Assembly (NCBI GenBank): GCA_963678205.1 | Contig: OY782760.1 | Coordinates: 1,674,001 to 1,738,000 of the forward strand | Direction: 5' to 3' | DNA from: G963556115 sp963678205 | Lineage (GTDB): Bacteria > Planctomycetota > SZUA-567 | DNA: 64,000 bases | Shown: positions 35,269-44,688 of the stretch, piece by piece | Numbering within the stretch: the stretch's first letter is position 1 | How the letters are laid out: each line of letters begins with the position of its first letter | Position numbers and translations under genes: made by a program | Notes under the pieces: generated by a model | Databases searched by the model: none | Seen by the model: only the letters and a program-made list of their open reading frames with translations | What the model was told of the DNA's origin: nothing

Positions 35269-35616
35269 TTAAAGCTTTGCAAGAATGTCTGATTCTCGCA
35301 TGATAAGTAATGACTCACCAGACACAGTTACCTCAGTACCGCTATACTTGCCGAAAAGAACAGTGTCGCCTGGAACTACATCAAGTGTTGCTCTTGCGCC
35401 GCTATCTAGAAGTTTTCCTGAGCCAACAGCAACGATTATGCCTTCCTGAGGTTTTTCCTGAGCTGTGCCTGGAAGTATAATACCACCTGCAGTCGTTTCT
35501 TCTGCTTCAACGCGTTTAACAACAATTCTGTCGTCAAGTGGGCGAAGATTTACTTTAGGCGCCTCAGTCTTCGTTGCAGATTTTTTAGTTGTCTTCTTTG
35601 TTTTACACTTTGCCAT
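35269..35616 (-). CDS. groES: Co-chaperonin GroES with Lys-rich N-terminal extension
   Basis: 115 residues, against about 95 in typical GroES. The GroES fold begins at residue 22 (LRPLDDRIVVKRVEAEETTA), with the mobile loop GGIILPGTAQEKPQEG and the C-terminal ESDILA. Residues 1-21 are a basic extension rich in Lys and Thr (MAKCKTKKTTKKSATKTEAP). It caps the GroEL ring. It lies between two groEL genes (58 and 64 bases from its neighbours), so one cap may serve both rings. The upstream AGGAG supports the first ATG, so the extension is probably real. Confidence 0.95.
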   Translation of the reverse strand: MAKCKTKKTTKKSATKTEAPKVNLRPLDDRIVVKRVEAEETTAGGIILPGTAQEKPQEGIIVAVGSGKLLDSGARATLDVVPGDTVLFGKYSGTEVTVSGESLLIMRESDILAKL

Positions 35617-35680
35617 TTTATACTCCTGAATATATATGTATTTAATTAATAAAAATTTAATCTAATGTTCGACTGTAGGC

Positions 35681-37336
35681 TTACATCATGCCTGGCATAC
35701 CGCCCATACCTCCCATACCTCCCATACCTCCCATATCAGGCATAGCTGGGCCATCTTTTGAAGGAAGGTCAGCTATTAGACATTCTGTCGTTAGGAGTAG
35801 GCCTGCTACTGAAGCAGCATTTCGAAGAGCTGTGATCTCAACTTTGACAGGATCAATTACGCCACCTTTGATCATATCTACATAAGTATCAGTAAGCGCA
35901 TTGTAACCTTCATTACCTGATGCCTTCTTGACTTTGCGAACTACAACTGCTCCATCAACACCAGCATTATTTGCAAGCTGACGGAGTGGAGCTTCTACTG
36001 CTTTACGTACAATTTCAATCCCAGTTGCTATTTCGCCTTTTGCTTTAATTTTATCAAGTGTTTTTTCGGCTGCTCTGATGATAGCTACGCCACCACCAGG
36101 AACAATGCCACTTTCAACAGCACAACGTGTAGCATTTAGTGCGTCTTCAAAGCGGTCTTTCTTTTCCTTCATGTCGCTCTCTGTAGCAGCTCCAACATTG
36201 ATTTCAGCAATACCACCTACGAGTTTAGCAATTCGCTCTTGAAGCTTTTCTTTGTCATATTCTGATGTTGATTTTTCGTACGCATTTCTAATCTCATTTA
36301 CGCGGGCTTCAATCGCTGCTTTAGTACCTGCTCCTTTGAGAATTGTCGTGTTATCTGCATCAACAATAATTTTTTGGGCACTTCCAAGGTCATCTAAAGT
36401 TACATCTTCAAGGTTTATGCCGAGATCCTTCATTATTGCTTTACCACCAGTCATTATAGCTATATCTTCAAGCATTGCTTTTCTGCGGTCTCCAAAACCA
36501 GGAGCTTTGACAGCACATACATTGATAATACCACGCATTTTATTAACTACAAGGGTAGCAAGAGCTTCACCTTCAACATCTTCTGCAATAATTAAAAGAG
36601 GCTGGCTTGACTGACTTACAGCTTCTAGAAGGGGTACAAGATCTTTTGCATTTGAAATCTTGTTTTCGTATATTAGAACGTTACACTTTTCTAGAGCTGC
36701 TTCCATTGTATCTTGATTTGTGCAGAAATGGGGTGATAGATAGCCGCGATCGAATTGCATACCTTCAACAACGTCTATTACTGTTTCCATTGATTTGCCA
36801 CTTTCAATTGTAATTACACCGTCTTTGCCAACTTTTTCCATTGCATTAGCTATAGTGTTGCCAATTGTTGAGTCATTGTTTGCAGAGATAGTGGCCACTG
36901 CAGCGTAGTCTTTCTTACCTTTTACAGGTACTGCCATTTTTTCAACTTCTGCGCAGATAGCCTCTACTGCTTCATCAATGCCTGCTTTTAGTTCCATAGG
37001 ATTCGCACCGGCTACAACATTTTTCAATCCTTCAAGGAAGATCGCTTCAGCGAGAACTGTTGCTGTTGTTGTGCCATCACCAGCAATGTCATTTGTTTTA
37101 CTTGCTGCTTCTTTTACTAACTGTGCACCCATGTTTTCGTACTTATCGGAGAATTCAATCTCCTGCGCAACAGTTACACCATCTTTTGTGATAGTTGGAC
37201 TGCCCCAAGATTTGTCAAGTACTGCGTTACGACCGCGTGGTCCAAGTGTAGCTTTTACTGCTCGTGAAAGTTTTAACACACCTTCTTTGACGCTGTTACG
37301 CGCGTCAGTAGAAAATTGTAGTTGCTTAGCTGGCAT
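35681..37336 (-). CDS. groEL: GroEL chaperonin with GGM-repeat tail
   Basis: 551 residues. GDGTTTATVLAEAI and the catalytic Asp in FEDALNATRCAV are present, and the C-terminus carries the canonical MGGMGGM repeats. The apical groove reads GYLSPHFCTNQ, so one aromatic of the usual SPYF motif is His. It folds non-native proteins in an ATP-driven double ring. First gene of groEL-groES-groEL, an order unlike the common groES-groEL pair. AAGGAG sits before the ATG. I found no CIRCE inverted repeat upstream, so HrcA control is not indicated. Confidence 0.96.
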   Translation of the reverse strand: MPAKQLQFSTDARNSVKEGVLKLSRAVKATLGPRGRNAVLDKSWGSPTITKDGVTVAQEIEFSDKYENMGAQLVKEAASKTNDIAGDGTTTATVLAEAIFLEGLKNVVAGANPMELKAGIDEAVEAICAEVEKMAVPVKGKKDYAAVATISANNDSTIGNTIANAMEKVGKDGVITIESGKSMETVIDVVEGMQFDRGYLSPHFCTNQDTMEAALEKCNVLIYENKISNAKDLVPLLEAVSQSSQPLLIIAEDVEGEALATLVVNKMRGIINVCAVKAPGFGDRRKAMLEDIAIMTGGKAIMKDLGINLEDVTLDDLGSAQKIIVDADNTTILKGAGTKAAIEARVNEIRNAYEKSTSEYDKEKLQERIAKLVGGIAEINVGAATESDMKEKKDRFEDALNATRCAVESGIVPGGGVAIIRAAEKTLDKIKAKGEIATGIEIVRKAVEAPLRQLANNAGVDGAVVVRKVKKASGNEGYNALTDTYVDMIKGGVIDPVKVEITALRNAASVAGLLLTTECLIADLPSKDGPAMPDMGGMGGMGGMGGMPGMM

Positions 37337-37697
37337 TTACTTATCTCCTTTAACTAAATGTATAAACTATTGAACAAGTTTTATTGTATTGTATTTTAAA
37401 TAATATTATATTCAATCAAAGTTATAAAGCTAGCAATATTCGTGCCAGTTTTTTTTGGGGAGGTACTGTTGAGAGATGTGGTGTTGCTAGGGTTTAAAAT
37501 GTTTGCTTTAACTATCTTAAAAATAAGGATGTTGTGTGTTTTGTGGTGATGGTTGCGCTGTTAGAGGTCAACGTGATAGCCTTATAAGATTGTCACTTCT
37601 ACAAAAAGTTAAATTATAAGATTGTCACATTGACCAATATCGCATAAACAGCGGTGTTGCAGTTTTGTGGTTTTAGTGGTTTTATTTAATAAGTGTT
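37337..37697. other. Intergenic region with a 15-bp direct repeat
   Basis: About 360 bases upstream of groEL and downstream of the kinase gene. It contains the repeat pair described at 37582-37628 and otherwise no gene. No terminator for the kinase gene is obvious. Confidence 0.5.
37582..37628. repeat. 15-bp direct repeat, possible insertion-sequence end remnant
   Basis: TTATAAGATTGTCAC at 37582-37596 is repeated exactly at 37614-37628, a period of 32 bases. Closely spaced subterminal repeats like this occur at the ends of IS21-type elements, but no transposase remnant could be read beside it. A pair of operator sites is the alternative. Confidence 0.5.
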
Positions 37698-39200
37698 TTA
37701 ATTCTTTGTAATACTATTAATAAACACTGTGGTATATTCATTAATTCCTCCAATATTTGTCGGAGAAATTTTCTGTTTATCAATTTTACAGATTGAGCTA
37801 TCAAGTTCCTTTGGATCAACTTTATCTAGAGCCGCTCTAGCAAGAAGTGCTGCGCCTACTGAGGTTGCTTCTTTTAAGTTGGTTGTTACTACTTCTGTTC
37901 CTGTGTAGTATTCAGCGAGAAGTTGAGTATAAGCATCGTTATTTCTGAATCCACCTTCAATAAAGAGTGAACCTCCACCGTTAAATCCGGTGTATCCTAG
38001 GGCAACTATTGTCTGAGCAACAAGTGATGCATTAAGGGCGGCGTAAGCTTCGTTGCGGTCAGTAAAAATTTTATCACGTATGCTCTTATTCTCTTCAATT
38101 TCTTTTAAAGTATAGCTTTCTCCCTCTTTAATCACTTTTGGCTGTGAGTCTGGGAATATTCCTACACCTTTGATAACTGATGGGATAAATAGGAAGCTTG
38201 ACTTCTTGAGGACTTCTTTATAAATATCTTGATTGAACTCAGGCATTCCTGTGTTTTTAAAATGTTTCTCGAGTATATTATTATAGCGTTCAAATTCTAC
38301 ACCACCCATAAAGATAATTGTTTTTACCGGGTTGTTATATGCATCAATATTGTAATAAATCGTTCTACCGAGATCATCCTTTGTGAACTCAATTTTGTCG
38401 GTTGGGCGCATTATTACGCACCATGTGCCTGTTGAGTTCAAAACAAAATTAGTTTCATTATTTATTAGATATGGTAGCAGGCTGGAGTTAGAATCATGAA
38501 TTCCAGCTGTGACGATACAATTAGTGCTTATGCCAGTACGTTCGGATACTTGTTTGGTTACTCTTCCTATAACATCCCATGGTCGGCTAAGGTGTGGTGG
38601 TAGCAACTCAGAAATACCGAGTTCTCTTGCCACTCTTGAATATGATTCATGCTGGGGATCATACAGGAATGTATGGCTTCCCAATGAAGTACTCTCTATC
38701 GATAATGTTCCGGTTAATTTGTAGCCAAAGTATTGAGGATAGAACAGGATTTTAGTGGTATTTGCAAAATTTTCTGGGTATTTTATTTTGGCAAAATGAA
38801 GAATTCTTGCAGTATTGATCATACTGCCAATTGCTGCGGTTGCTGTTTCTTTCTGAAGTTCTTCAAAACTGCCAAAGCGTTCAAAATACAGTTTATCTAT
38901 ATCTTCTCCAGCTTCATTGGTATAAGCAATGGTTGGAATTGATAGTTTGTCATCCTTATCAAGGCAGACAACATTGGTGCTGTGAGTAGTGATTGATATT
39001 GCATCTATTGTATTATGCTTTGCAAAATCTGTTATCTGCTGGAAGAACCACTCTTCAACTGCTTCTGTTTGCTCGATTCGTATTCCGTCTTTTTGTTCTA
39101 CTTCGTTAAAGTTTTTTTTGCGAATATCTACTATTTTAAGATCATTTGAAAATAGCAGAACTTTTTTGTTTGTTTTGCCAATATCAAGTACGATAATCAT
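37698..39200 (-). CDS. FGGY-family sugar kinase, probable L-fuculokinase
   Basis: 500 residues. The start ATG at 39200 (AAGGA 7 bases upstream) gives the family's opening MIIVLDIGKTNKKVLLF, an actin-fold phosphate-1 motif. Other FGGY signatures are VTAGIHDSNSSLLPYL with the catalytic Asp, FVLNSTGTWCVIM and the C-terminal GYTGFNGGGSLFIEGGFRNN. It would phosphorylate L-fuculose, the product of the enzyme encoded just upstream, with ATP in the cytosol. A rhamnulokinase-like substrate range cannot be excluded. The 128-base gap from fucI holds a strong hairpin (39234-39265), so its level may differ from that of the isomerase. Confidence 0.87.
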   Translation of the reverse strand: MIIVLDIGKTNKKVLLFSNDLKIVDIRKKNFNEVEQKDGIRIEQTEAVEEWFFQQITDFAKHNTIDAISITTHSTNVVCLDKDDKLSIPTIAYTNEAGEDIDKLYFERFGSFEELQKETATAAIGSMINTARILHFAKIKYPENFANTTKILFYPQYFGYKLTGTLSIESTSLGSHTFLYDPQHESYSRVARELGISELLPPHLSRPWDVIGRVTKQVSERTGISTNCIVTAGIHDSNSSLLPYLINNETNFVLNSTGTWCVIMRPTDKIEFTKDDLGRTIYYNIDAYNNPVKTIIFMGGVEFERYNNILEKHFKNTGMPEFNQDIYKEVLKKSSFLFIPSVIKGVGIFPDSQPKVIKEGESYTLKEIEENKSIRDKIFTDRNEAYAALNASLVAQTIVALGYTGFNGGGSLFIEGGFRNNDAYTQLLAEYYTGTEVVTTNLKEATSVGAALLARAALDKVDPKELDSSICKIDKQKISPTNIGGINEYTTVFINSITKN

Positions 39201-39233
39201 CTTTAAATCCTTAAGAAAATTATGCGAAGGGGT

Positions 39234-39265
39234 GAGTGCCCAGAAAAACTGCCTTCTGGACACTC
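39234..39265 (-). promoter_or_regulatory. Intercistronic hairpin between fucI and the kinase gene
   Basis: On the minus strand GAGTGTCCAGAA and TTCTGGGCACTC pair over 12 bp with one G-U and an 8-base loop. No T-run follows, so it is more likely an mRNA-processing or stabilising element than a terminator. A GT-rich tract (39267-39280) lies beside it. Confidence 0.5.
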
Positions 39266-39328
39266 CCGTGTGTGTGTGTTACTTCTACTTTGTGTGTATT
39301 TTTTTTGTGTTTGAATTTGATTCTTATG

Positions 39329-41044
39329 TTATTTATTTGCTAAAAGCATCTTAGTGCGTTCTTCCCCACCGTTTATAAGATGAATTAGTGGTTGTGGGCG
39401 GTCTACACCTTCGATGTATGAGGGACGAGCCTGCCAAGGCGTTACAGATAGAACATTTGTCATATCCATCCAATACTGCAGCCTTGCTGGTGAAAGATTC
39501 CATGTCATATGGAAGTGATTAGCAGGTGAGTACTGTTTGTATTCGTTCATCGTACCGTACTTCGGTGTAACCCAAGTGTGAGGCCATGTGATGTTTGAAC
39601 TGTTTGCAACTTTTTGGGCAAGCTGATCTGGAAGGTCAATTGTGTATGCTTCATCCCATATTAGACTGAACATGCCTGTTAAACTGCTATATGCAAGTCT
39701 TGAGGCAATACCATTGATCCCTCCTGGTGAGATGAATGAAACACTGTTGCCACCACCTGGGAAGTAGTATTCTTCAGCCCAAGGCATGGATATATTTTTC
39801 ATAATTTCTTCAATGCTTGCTTCTGGTTTTGCGGCCCAGTTCAAGCTCGCAGAACCTGAATTGTCACCATCGATAAAGCCTTTTGTTGCCCATACGTCAT
39901 CTTTGATAGAGTCAATACCGATATCTTTTGCAATGCTGATTGCTTCTTCCGCAGACCATACTTTACGGAAATCCATAAATAGTGGTGGGTTTCCGCCTGA
40001 TAGCCATGTTTTGAAGAGCATTGTTAGAAGAGCCTGATTATCCGCTTCAGTTGCAAATGGAACTGGTGCTTTTGGACCATTGTGGTCAAATGTTGAGTTG
40101 AATAGTGATTCTGCAAGGTCGCATATAGGAAGTGGAATACCACGGTTATCGCTACCCCACTCTAGTTGATTCATAAATGAACCACCAACAGCATTTACAT
40201 CTTTAAGAAGGTCTCTCATTATTAGGTACATTGCAAGTGATTTCTCAACGATTGGTTCTTTATCAGGGCTTGGAATGGCAAGTCTTGAGCCTAGGTGTCC
40301 TTTTACCCAGCCGATCAGTTCTTTGAGTTCATTCTTGTCATAAGCACCTTTATTTAGCATGTCAGCTAGAAGCTTCATGTCAAGTCTTGTGATTTCAAGA
40401 CCGAAGGTGTTTCTTGTTGGGATGATATGACTAAGAGCGGTTTCCATTCCCATAGAGTCATGGCCGAAGACAACTACTCTTTTACCTTTTAGCCCAACTG
40501 CTGTAAGTGCCCCATAACACCAATCTATTAGATCATTAGTTGTTTTTTCTGTTGGGATTGGATCGTCACCAAAGTCTGCCCATGAGCCAATGTTGAGGTG
40601 TGAAAGGATTCCTGACTGTGCAAGTGCACCATTTAATGCGTGTGCAAATACTACCCCTGGTTTTGGCGCACTGTTACCACATGTGATGTTTATAGGAGTA
40701 CCTTTTGGGAAGTGAGATAGAAGGCTGATTAGAGTAAGCTGTGGGAAAGCCCATGTGTCTGGTGTACAGATAATAGCTCCTACTCCAGCTTCTTTAAATT
40801 GTTTTGCAACGATATCAGCTTCTTTTTCACCGTAGATCAGTTCTGTCGAGTATACAATATTTGCTGCTTTTCCATCTGGCATAACGATACGTCCAGAAAT
40901 AGTATCAGAAATTCTTTTGATAATATTAACTGTTCTGTCTCGTGAAGCCTGATCAATACGTGGATCTGCTGTTGCGCAGATACCGAAGGTTACTACATCA
41001 GGATCAGTGTTTGTCGGGAGCGACAATTCTATTGCTTTACTCAT
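39329..41044 (-). CDS. fucI: L-fucose isomerase
   Basis: 571 residues (about 590 in E. coli). It interconverts L-fucose and L-fuculose in the cytosol, using Mn2+. Metal ligands are visible: Glu in VPFATEADNQ, Asp in PPLFMDFRKVW and His in YSPANHFHMTW. Further family motifs are GVGAIICTPDTWAFPQ and GHDSMGMETALSHIIPTRNTF. The ATG at 41044 is preferred over one at 41080 because GAAAGG lies 9 bases before it and the protein then begins MSKAIELSLP. First gene of a minus-strand pair with the FGGY kinase. Divergent from an AraC regulator, 123 bases away. Confidence 0.95.
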   Translation of the reverse strand: MSKAIELSLPTNTDPDVVTFGICATADPRIDQASRDRTVNIIKRISDTISGRIVMPDGKAANIVYSTELIYGEKEADIVAKQFKEAGVGAIICTPDTWAFPQLTLISLLSHFPKGTPINITCGNSAPKPGVVFAHALNGALAQSGILSHLNIGSWADFGDDPIPTEKTTNDLIDWCYGALTAVGLKGKRVVVFGHDSMGMETALSHIIPTRNTFGLEITRLDMKLLADMLNKGAYDKNELKELIGWVKGHLGSRLAIPSPDKEPIVEKSLAMYLIMRDLLKDVNAVGGSFMNQLEWGSDNRGIPLPICDLAESLFNSTFDHNGPKAPVPFATEADNQALLTMLFKTWLSGGNPPLFMDFRKVWSAEEAISIAKDIGIDSIKDDVWATKGFIDGDNSGSASLNWAAKPEASIEEIMKNISMPWAEEYYFPGGGNSVSFISPGGINGIASRLAYSSLTGMFSLIWDEAYTIDLPDQLAQKVANSSNITWPHTWVTPKYGTMNEYKQYSPANHFHMTWNLSPARLQYWMDMTNVLSVTPWQARPSYIEGVDRPQPLIHLINGGEERTKMLLANK

Positions 41045-41167
41045 AGTGATCAACCTTTCATAGTTAAGTGGTAAATGCAAAAAACAATTTTGAAAATTTC
41101 TTTGTTTCTTACGTTTATAGAGTACAATATAAAATAAAATTAAGCTATACAGTAAAGTGGATTTGTT

Positions 41168-42097
41168 ATGGATAAAAACGACATTTGGAATAATCTTGAT
41201 CCTCAGGAACTCTATCAGGGTTTTGCTCAGGTAGACCTACGAGTTCTGTGTATGCATTATTGGTGGCTTGAAGCATGGAAATATAAAAATCTTGCATTGC
41301 CATTCTGGAGAATTTACTGGAATGATAGAGAAGGTGCTGAAATCATTTATGACAAAAGGGTTATACCGTTGCGTAGTTCTCATTTAGCTGTTATTAGTCC
41401 AAATACAGAGTATAGTAGTAGACTTAAAACAGATGATGTTATGAGCGACGATCGGCTTTACGGAGGACCACGTGTTGGTAATATTTTAAATATTGATTCT
41501 GATGAGAAGCCTCTAAATAGAAATGCACTGAATCATTTTTTTATTCACTTTACTCTAGGTGTTTCCAATATTATGCTTCCTCATGGGATCTTTTTGATTG
41601 AGTTAAGCTCCGAGCAGAAAAAGTTTATTAAGTCACTTATTAGTTTTGGAACGGATAAGCCTGGGGTCTTTTCTTTACGTGAGTGCCTGGTTATTAATTC
41701 TTTTATAAGTAATGTGCTTGCTGAAATTCCAGCAGATGAATGGGGAACAGAGAATATTGTTGATAGCAGAATTCACGATGCTTTACTTACCATTGAAAAG
41801 AGTAAGGGGAGGATTCCGTCAAATACCGAACTTGCTGATGCCGCTTTTTTGAGTAAGGATGCTTTTATCCGGATATTTAAAAAAGAGATGCGGATGTCTC
41901 CGCATCAATATATTTTAAAGCATAAAATGCAGGAGGCTGCAATGCAACTATTGCATAATAGATCGCTTGGAATCGATGAAATATCCAGAGAGTGTGGTTT
42001 TGAAGATAGGAATTATTTTACTCGGATTTTTACCAAAGTTATTGGTATGCCTCCAGCTCGCTATAGAAATATGTACTCATTTGGACGGCAAAATTAA
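41168..42097 (+). CDS. AraC-family transcriptional regulator of the fucose genes (probable)
   Basis: 309 residues. The N-terminal ~190 residues are a sugar-sensing domain (YWWLEAWKYKNLALPFWRIY) of cupin-like pattern. The C-terminal 100 are the double helix-turn-helix: NTELADAAFLSKDAFIRIFK and IDEISRECGFEDRNYFTRIF, with MPPARYR at the end. It is divergent from fucI with a short shared promoter region, the usual arrangement for a regulator responding to the substrate or intermediate of the adjacent pathway. The target is inferred from position. Confidence 0.9.
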   Translation: MDKNDIWNNLDPQELYQGFAQVDLRVLCMHYWWLEAWKYKNLALPFWRIYWNDREGAEIIYDKRVIPLRSSHLAVISPNTEYSSRLKTDDVMSDDRLYGGPRVGNILNIDSDEKPLNRNALNHFFIHFTLGVSNIMLPHGIFLIELSSEQKKFIKSLISFGTDKPGVFSLRECLVINSFISNVLAEIPADEWGTENIVDSRIHDALLTIEKSKGRIPSNTELADAAFLSKDAFIRIFKKEMRMSPHQYILKHKMQEAAMQLLHNRSLGIDEISRECGFEDRNYFTRIFTKVIGMPPARYRNMYSFGRQN

Positions 42098-42129
42098 TAA
42101 CAGGGTTGCAATAATGCGCCCCTGTTATT
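42096..42129 (+). terminator. Terminator of the AraC-type gene
   Basis: AATAACAGGG, which overlaps the last bases of the stop codon, pairs perfectly with CCCTGTTATT (42120-42129) and is followed by TTTTTATA. Confidence 0.85.
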
Positions 42130-42153
42130 TTTTATATAAAGCATTTACGTTTT

Positions 42154-43227
42154 TTATTTGAAGACGACTTCTCCGTTGCCGCTAGTGACTTTGCCGATTT
42201 CAACTGCTTCTTCCCCGTTTTCTTTGAGTGCTGCTTTAATTGTTTGAGCACTCTCTTCGGGACAGATTACAAGCATTCCTATACCCATATTGAATACCCT
42301 GTACATCTCATCGTCTGCAATATTTCCTGCTTTTTGAATCACATCAAAAATTGCAGGTTTTTCCCAGCTATCAAGTTTTATCTCAGCATTACAATTTGCA
42401 GGAAGAATTCTTGGTGTATTCTCAGTAATACCACCGCCTGTAATATGTACAAGGCCGTGAATCGGTGCCGTCTCACCAAGGTCGAGTGCCTTCATAACAG
42501 GTTTTACATAAATTCTGGTCGGTTCAAGCAAAGCTTCACCAAGACTAATATTTAGTCCGTCAATCTTTGAGTCTATATTAAAACCACCAACTTCAAATAG
42601 AGCTTTTCTCGCGAGTGAGAAACCGTTACTGTGTAGCCCGCTGGAAGCGAGACCAAGAATAACGTCTCCACTGCTTACCTTGCTGCCATCGAGTAATACT
42701 GATTTTTCAACAATCCCTACTGCAAAACCGGCAAGGTCATATTCACCTTCAGGGTAAAAACCTGGCATCTCTGCTGTTTCGCCACCTAGCAGGGCACAAC
42801 CGCTCTGTCTGCAGCCTTCAGCAACTCCTGTAACAATTCCAAGCATTGTTTCTTTTTTACACTTGCCAGTTCCAATGTAATCCAGGAAGAATAGAGGTTG
42901 TGCTCCTTGAACAAGTACGTCATTGACGCTCATTGCAACAAGGTCGATGCCTACTGTGTCGTGCTTGTTGAGCATGAATGCTAGCTTGAGTTTGGTGCCT
43001 ACTCCATCAGCACCAGCAACCAGAATTGGTTCGTCCATAAAGCGTGAGAAGAAATCACATTGACCAGTTAAGCCTTTAAGGCTGAAAAGTCCTCCAAAAC
43101 CACCGTCATTACGGACAACACCACTCCCAAAAGTACTTTCCATAAGTTTTGTATATTTATTTGCAAGTTCATTGCCTGTATCTATATCTACACCCGCATC
43201 TTTATAAGTTATGCCGTTTTTGGACAT
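42154..43227 (-). CDS. purM: Phosphoribosylformylglycinamidine cyclo-ligase (AIR synthetase)
   Basis: 357 residues. It closes FGAM to aminoimidazole ribonucleotide with ATP, step five of purine synthesis. PurM landmarks are GGFGGLFSLKGL, the ATP-binding GADGVGTKLKLAFMLNKHD, DLVAMSVNDVLVQGAQPLFF and HITGGGITENTPRILP. The stop codon of purF lies 3 bases upstream of this start, so the two are co-transcribed and probably coupled. Length and motif order are normal for the family. Confidence 0.96.
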   Translation of the reverse strand: MSKNGITYKDAGVDIDTGNELANKYTKLMESTFGSGVVRNDGGFGGLFSLKGLTGQCDFFSRFMDEPILVAGADGVGTKLKLAFMLNKHDTVGIDLVAMSVNDVLVQGAQPLFFLDYIGTGKCKKETMLGIVTGVAEGCRQSGCALLGGETAEMPGFYPEGEYDLAGFAVGIVEKSVLLDGSKVSSGDVILGLASSGLHSNGFSLARKALFEVGGFNIDSKIDGLNISLGEALLEPTRIYVKPVMKALDLGETAPIHGLVHITGGGITENTPRILPANCNAEIKLDSWEKPAIFDVIQKAGNIADDEMYRVFNMGIGMLVICPEESAQTIKAALKENGEEAVEIGKVTSGNGEVVFK

Positions 43228-43230
43228 GAT

Positions 43231-44688
43231 TTATTGATCCTTTCGTACTTTTGGTTGGAAGTGGTCGTCATATTCATCTGCTCCTTCAAGTCTATCCATG
43301 CTGAATTTATCATCCATCTGGTCTATTACTTTTATAGGGTATTTTCCGTTAAAGCATGCGCAGCAGAATTTATCTCCATCAAAAGTAAGGCAGTCAAGCA
43401 TTCCTTCTAGAGATATATAACGTAGAGAGTCTACATCAAGCATCTCCTCCATTTCTTTTATAGAATGATTTGCTGCTAGAAGTTCGCCACGGGTAGGGAA
43501 GTCTATTCCATAGAAGCATGGGTATAAGTTTGGTGGACAAGATATTCTTAGGTGAACCTCTTTCGCTCCTGCTTCTTTAACAGTTCGGACTAGATTTGTC
43601 GTTGTCGTCCCTCTGATGAGTGAATCGTCAATAAGAATAACGCGCTTACCTTTAACAACATCTTTTACAACATTATGTTTCATGTTTACTGCACGAATTC
43701 GTTGTTCCTGTACTGGGTCAAGGAAAGTACGCCCAACATAATGGTTTCTGATAAATGCTCTGTCCATAGGGATGCCTGCTTCTTTGGCGTATCCCATTGC
43801 AGCACTATACCCACTATCAGGAATTGCAGCAACAATATCAGCTTCTACGGGGGACTCTTGAGCCATTTTTTCACCAAGACGAAAGCGTACTTTATGAACA
43901 TTGTCACCGAAAATAAAGCTGTCTGGGCGAGCAAAATAGATATGTTCGAATACACAGTGTGCAGGCTTTATTTCATCTTTTGGGGCAAAGAATTCTGACT
44001 TGATGCCATTTTTATTAATAGTTACCATTTCACCAGGCTCTATACATCTGATAAATTTGGCTCCAATAAGGTCGAATGCAACAGATTCACTTGCAACAAC
44101 ATATCCATTTTCTAGTGAGCCTAAGCAAAGAGGTCTGAATCCCTGAGGGTCTCTAGCTGCTATAAGTTCATTTTCTCTTAAGAAGACAAAGCAGTATGCA
44201 CCTTTTATATGGTTTAAGCAATGTGCAAGGCTATTTTTTTTGCATACATGACTTGGTTTGGCAAGGAGGTGTACTAAAATTTCACTATCAGTACTTGTTT
44301 GGAATATTGAGCCATATGCTTCATATTCATCTCTTAGTGTTCTAGCGTTTATAAGGTTTCCGTTGTGGGCAAGAGCAAGAAGACCGTTAGAGTATTCTAC
44401 TACAAGGGGGTGAATATTCTGTGGTTTTGAGGAGCCGGTTGTTGAGTATCTTACATGGCCGATTGCTAAGTGACCTGGGAGGTTTGGAAGTGTGTTGGTT
44501 GGTACTGCCTGTGCTAGAAGTCCCATACTTTTCTGGGATCTTATTTTACTGCCGTCGCTTGAAACAATACCGGCAGATTCTTGACCTCGATGTTGCAGGG
44601 CGTGTAACATCAACCACGTAACAGATGCGGCGTTTTTGATGCCGTATACTCCGGCCACACCGCAGAAATGCTTGCATTCAGTATCCAC
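43231..44688 (-). CDS. purF: Amidophosphoribosyltransferase, Fe-S type
   Basis: 485 residues. It transfers the glutamine amide to PRPP, the first step of purine synthesis. The glutaminase nucleophile is Cys9 in CGVAGVYG; the preceding eight residues (MDTECKHF) look like the cleaved propeptide of Bacillus-type PurF. The PRPP loop is VILIDDSLIRGTTT. Extra cysteines in KPAHCVFEH, RISCPPNLYPC and KFCCACFNGKYP correspond to the ligands of the 4Fe-4S cluster of the oxygen-sensitive B. subtilis enzyme. First gene of the purF-purM pair. Confidence 0.96.
   Translation of the reverse strand: MDTECKHFCGVAGVYGIKNAASVTWLMLHALQHRGQESAGIVSSDGSKIRSQKSMGLLAQAVPTNTLPNLPGHLAIGHVRYSTTGSSKPQNIHPLVVEYSNGLLALAHNGNLINARTLRDEYEAYGSIFQTSTDSEILVHLLAKPSHVCKKNSLAHCLNHIKGAYCFVFLRENELIAARDPQGFRPLCLGSLENGYVVASESVAFDLIGAKFIRCIEPGEMVTINKNGIKSEFFAPKDEIKPAHCVFEHIYFARPDSFIFGDNVHKVRFRLGEKMAQESPVEADIVAAIPDSGYSAAMGYAKEAGIPMDRAFIRNHYVGRTFLDPVQEQRIRAVNMKHNVVKDVVKGKRVILIDDSLIRGTTTTNLVRTVKEAGAKEVHLRISCPPNLYPCFYGIDFPTRGELLAANHSIKEMEEMLDVDSLRYISLEGMLDCLTFDGDKFCCACFNGKYPIKVIDQMDDKFSMDRLEGADEYDDHFQPKVRKDQ

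Noticed and set aside
37337..37450. CIRCE element for HrcA control of groEL
   Set aside because: No TTAGCACTC/GAGTGCTAA dyad occurs upstream of the first groEL.
39201..39263. Longer kinase N-terminus from 39263
   Set aside because: It would start in the intercistronic hairpin; the conserved FGGY N-terminus begins at 39200 with a ribosome site.
39267..39320. GT-rich tract as a phase-variable microsatellite
   Set aside because: The tract is short and interrupted and lies outside the reading frames; no effect on expression can be argued.
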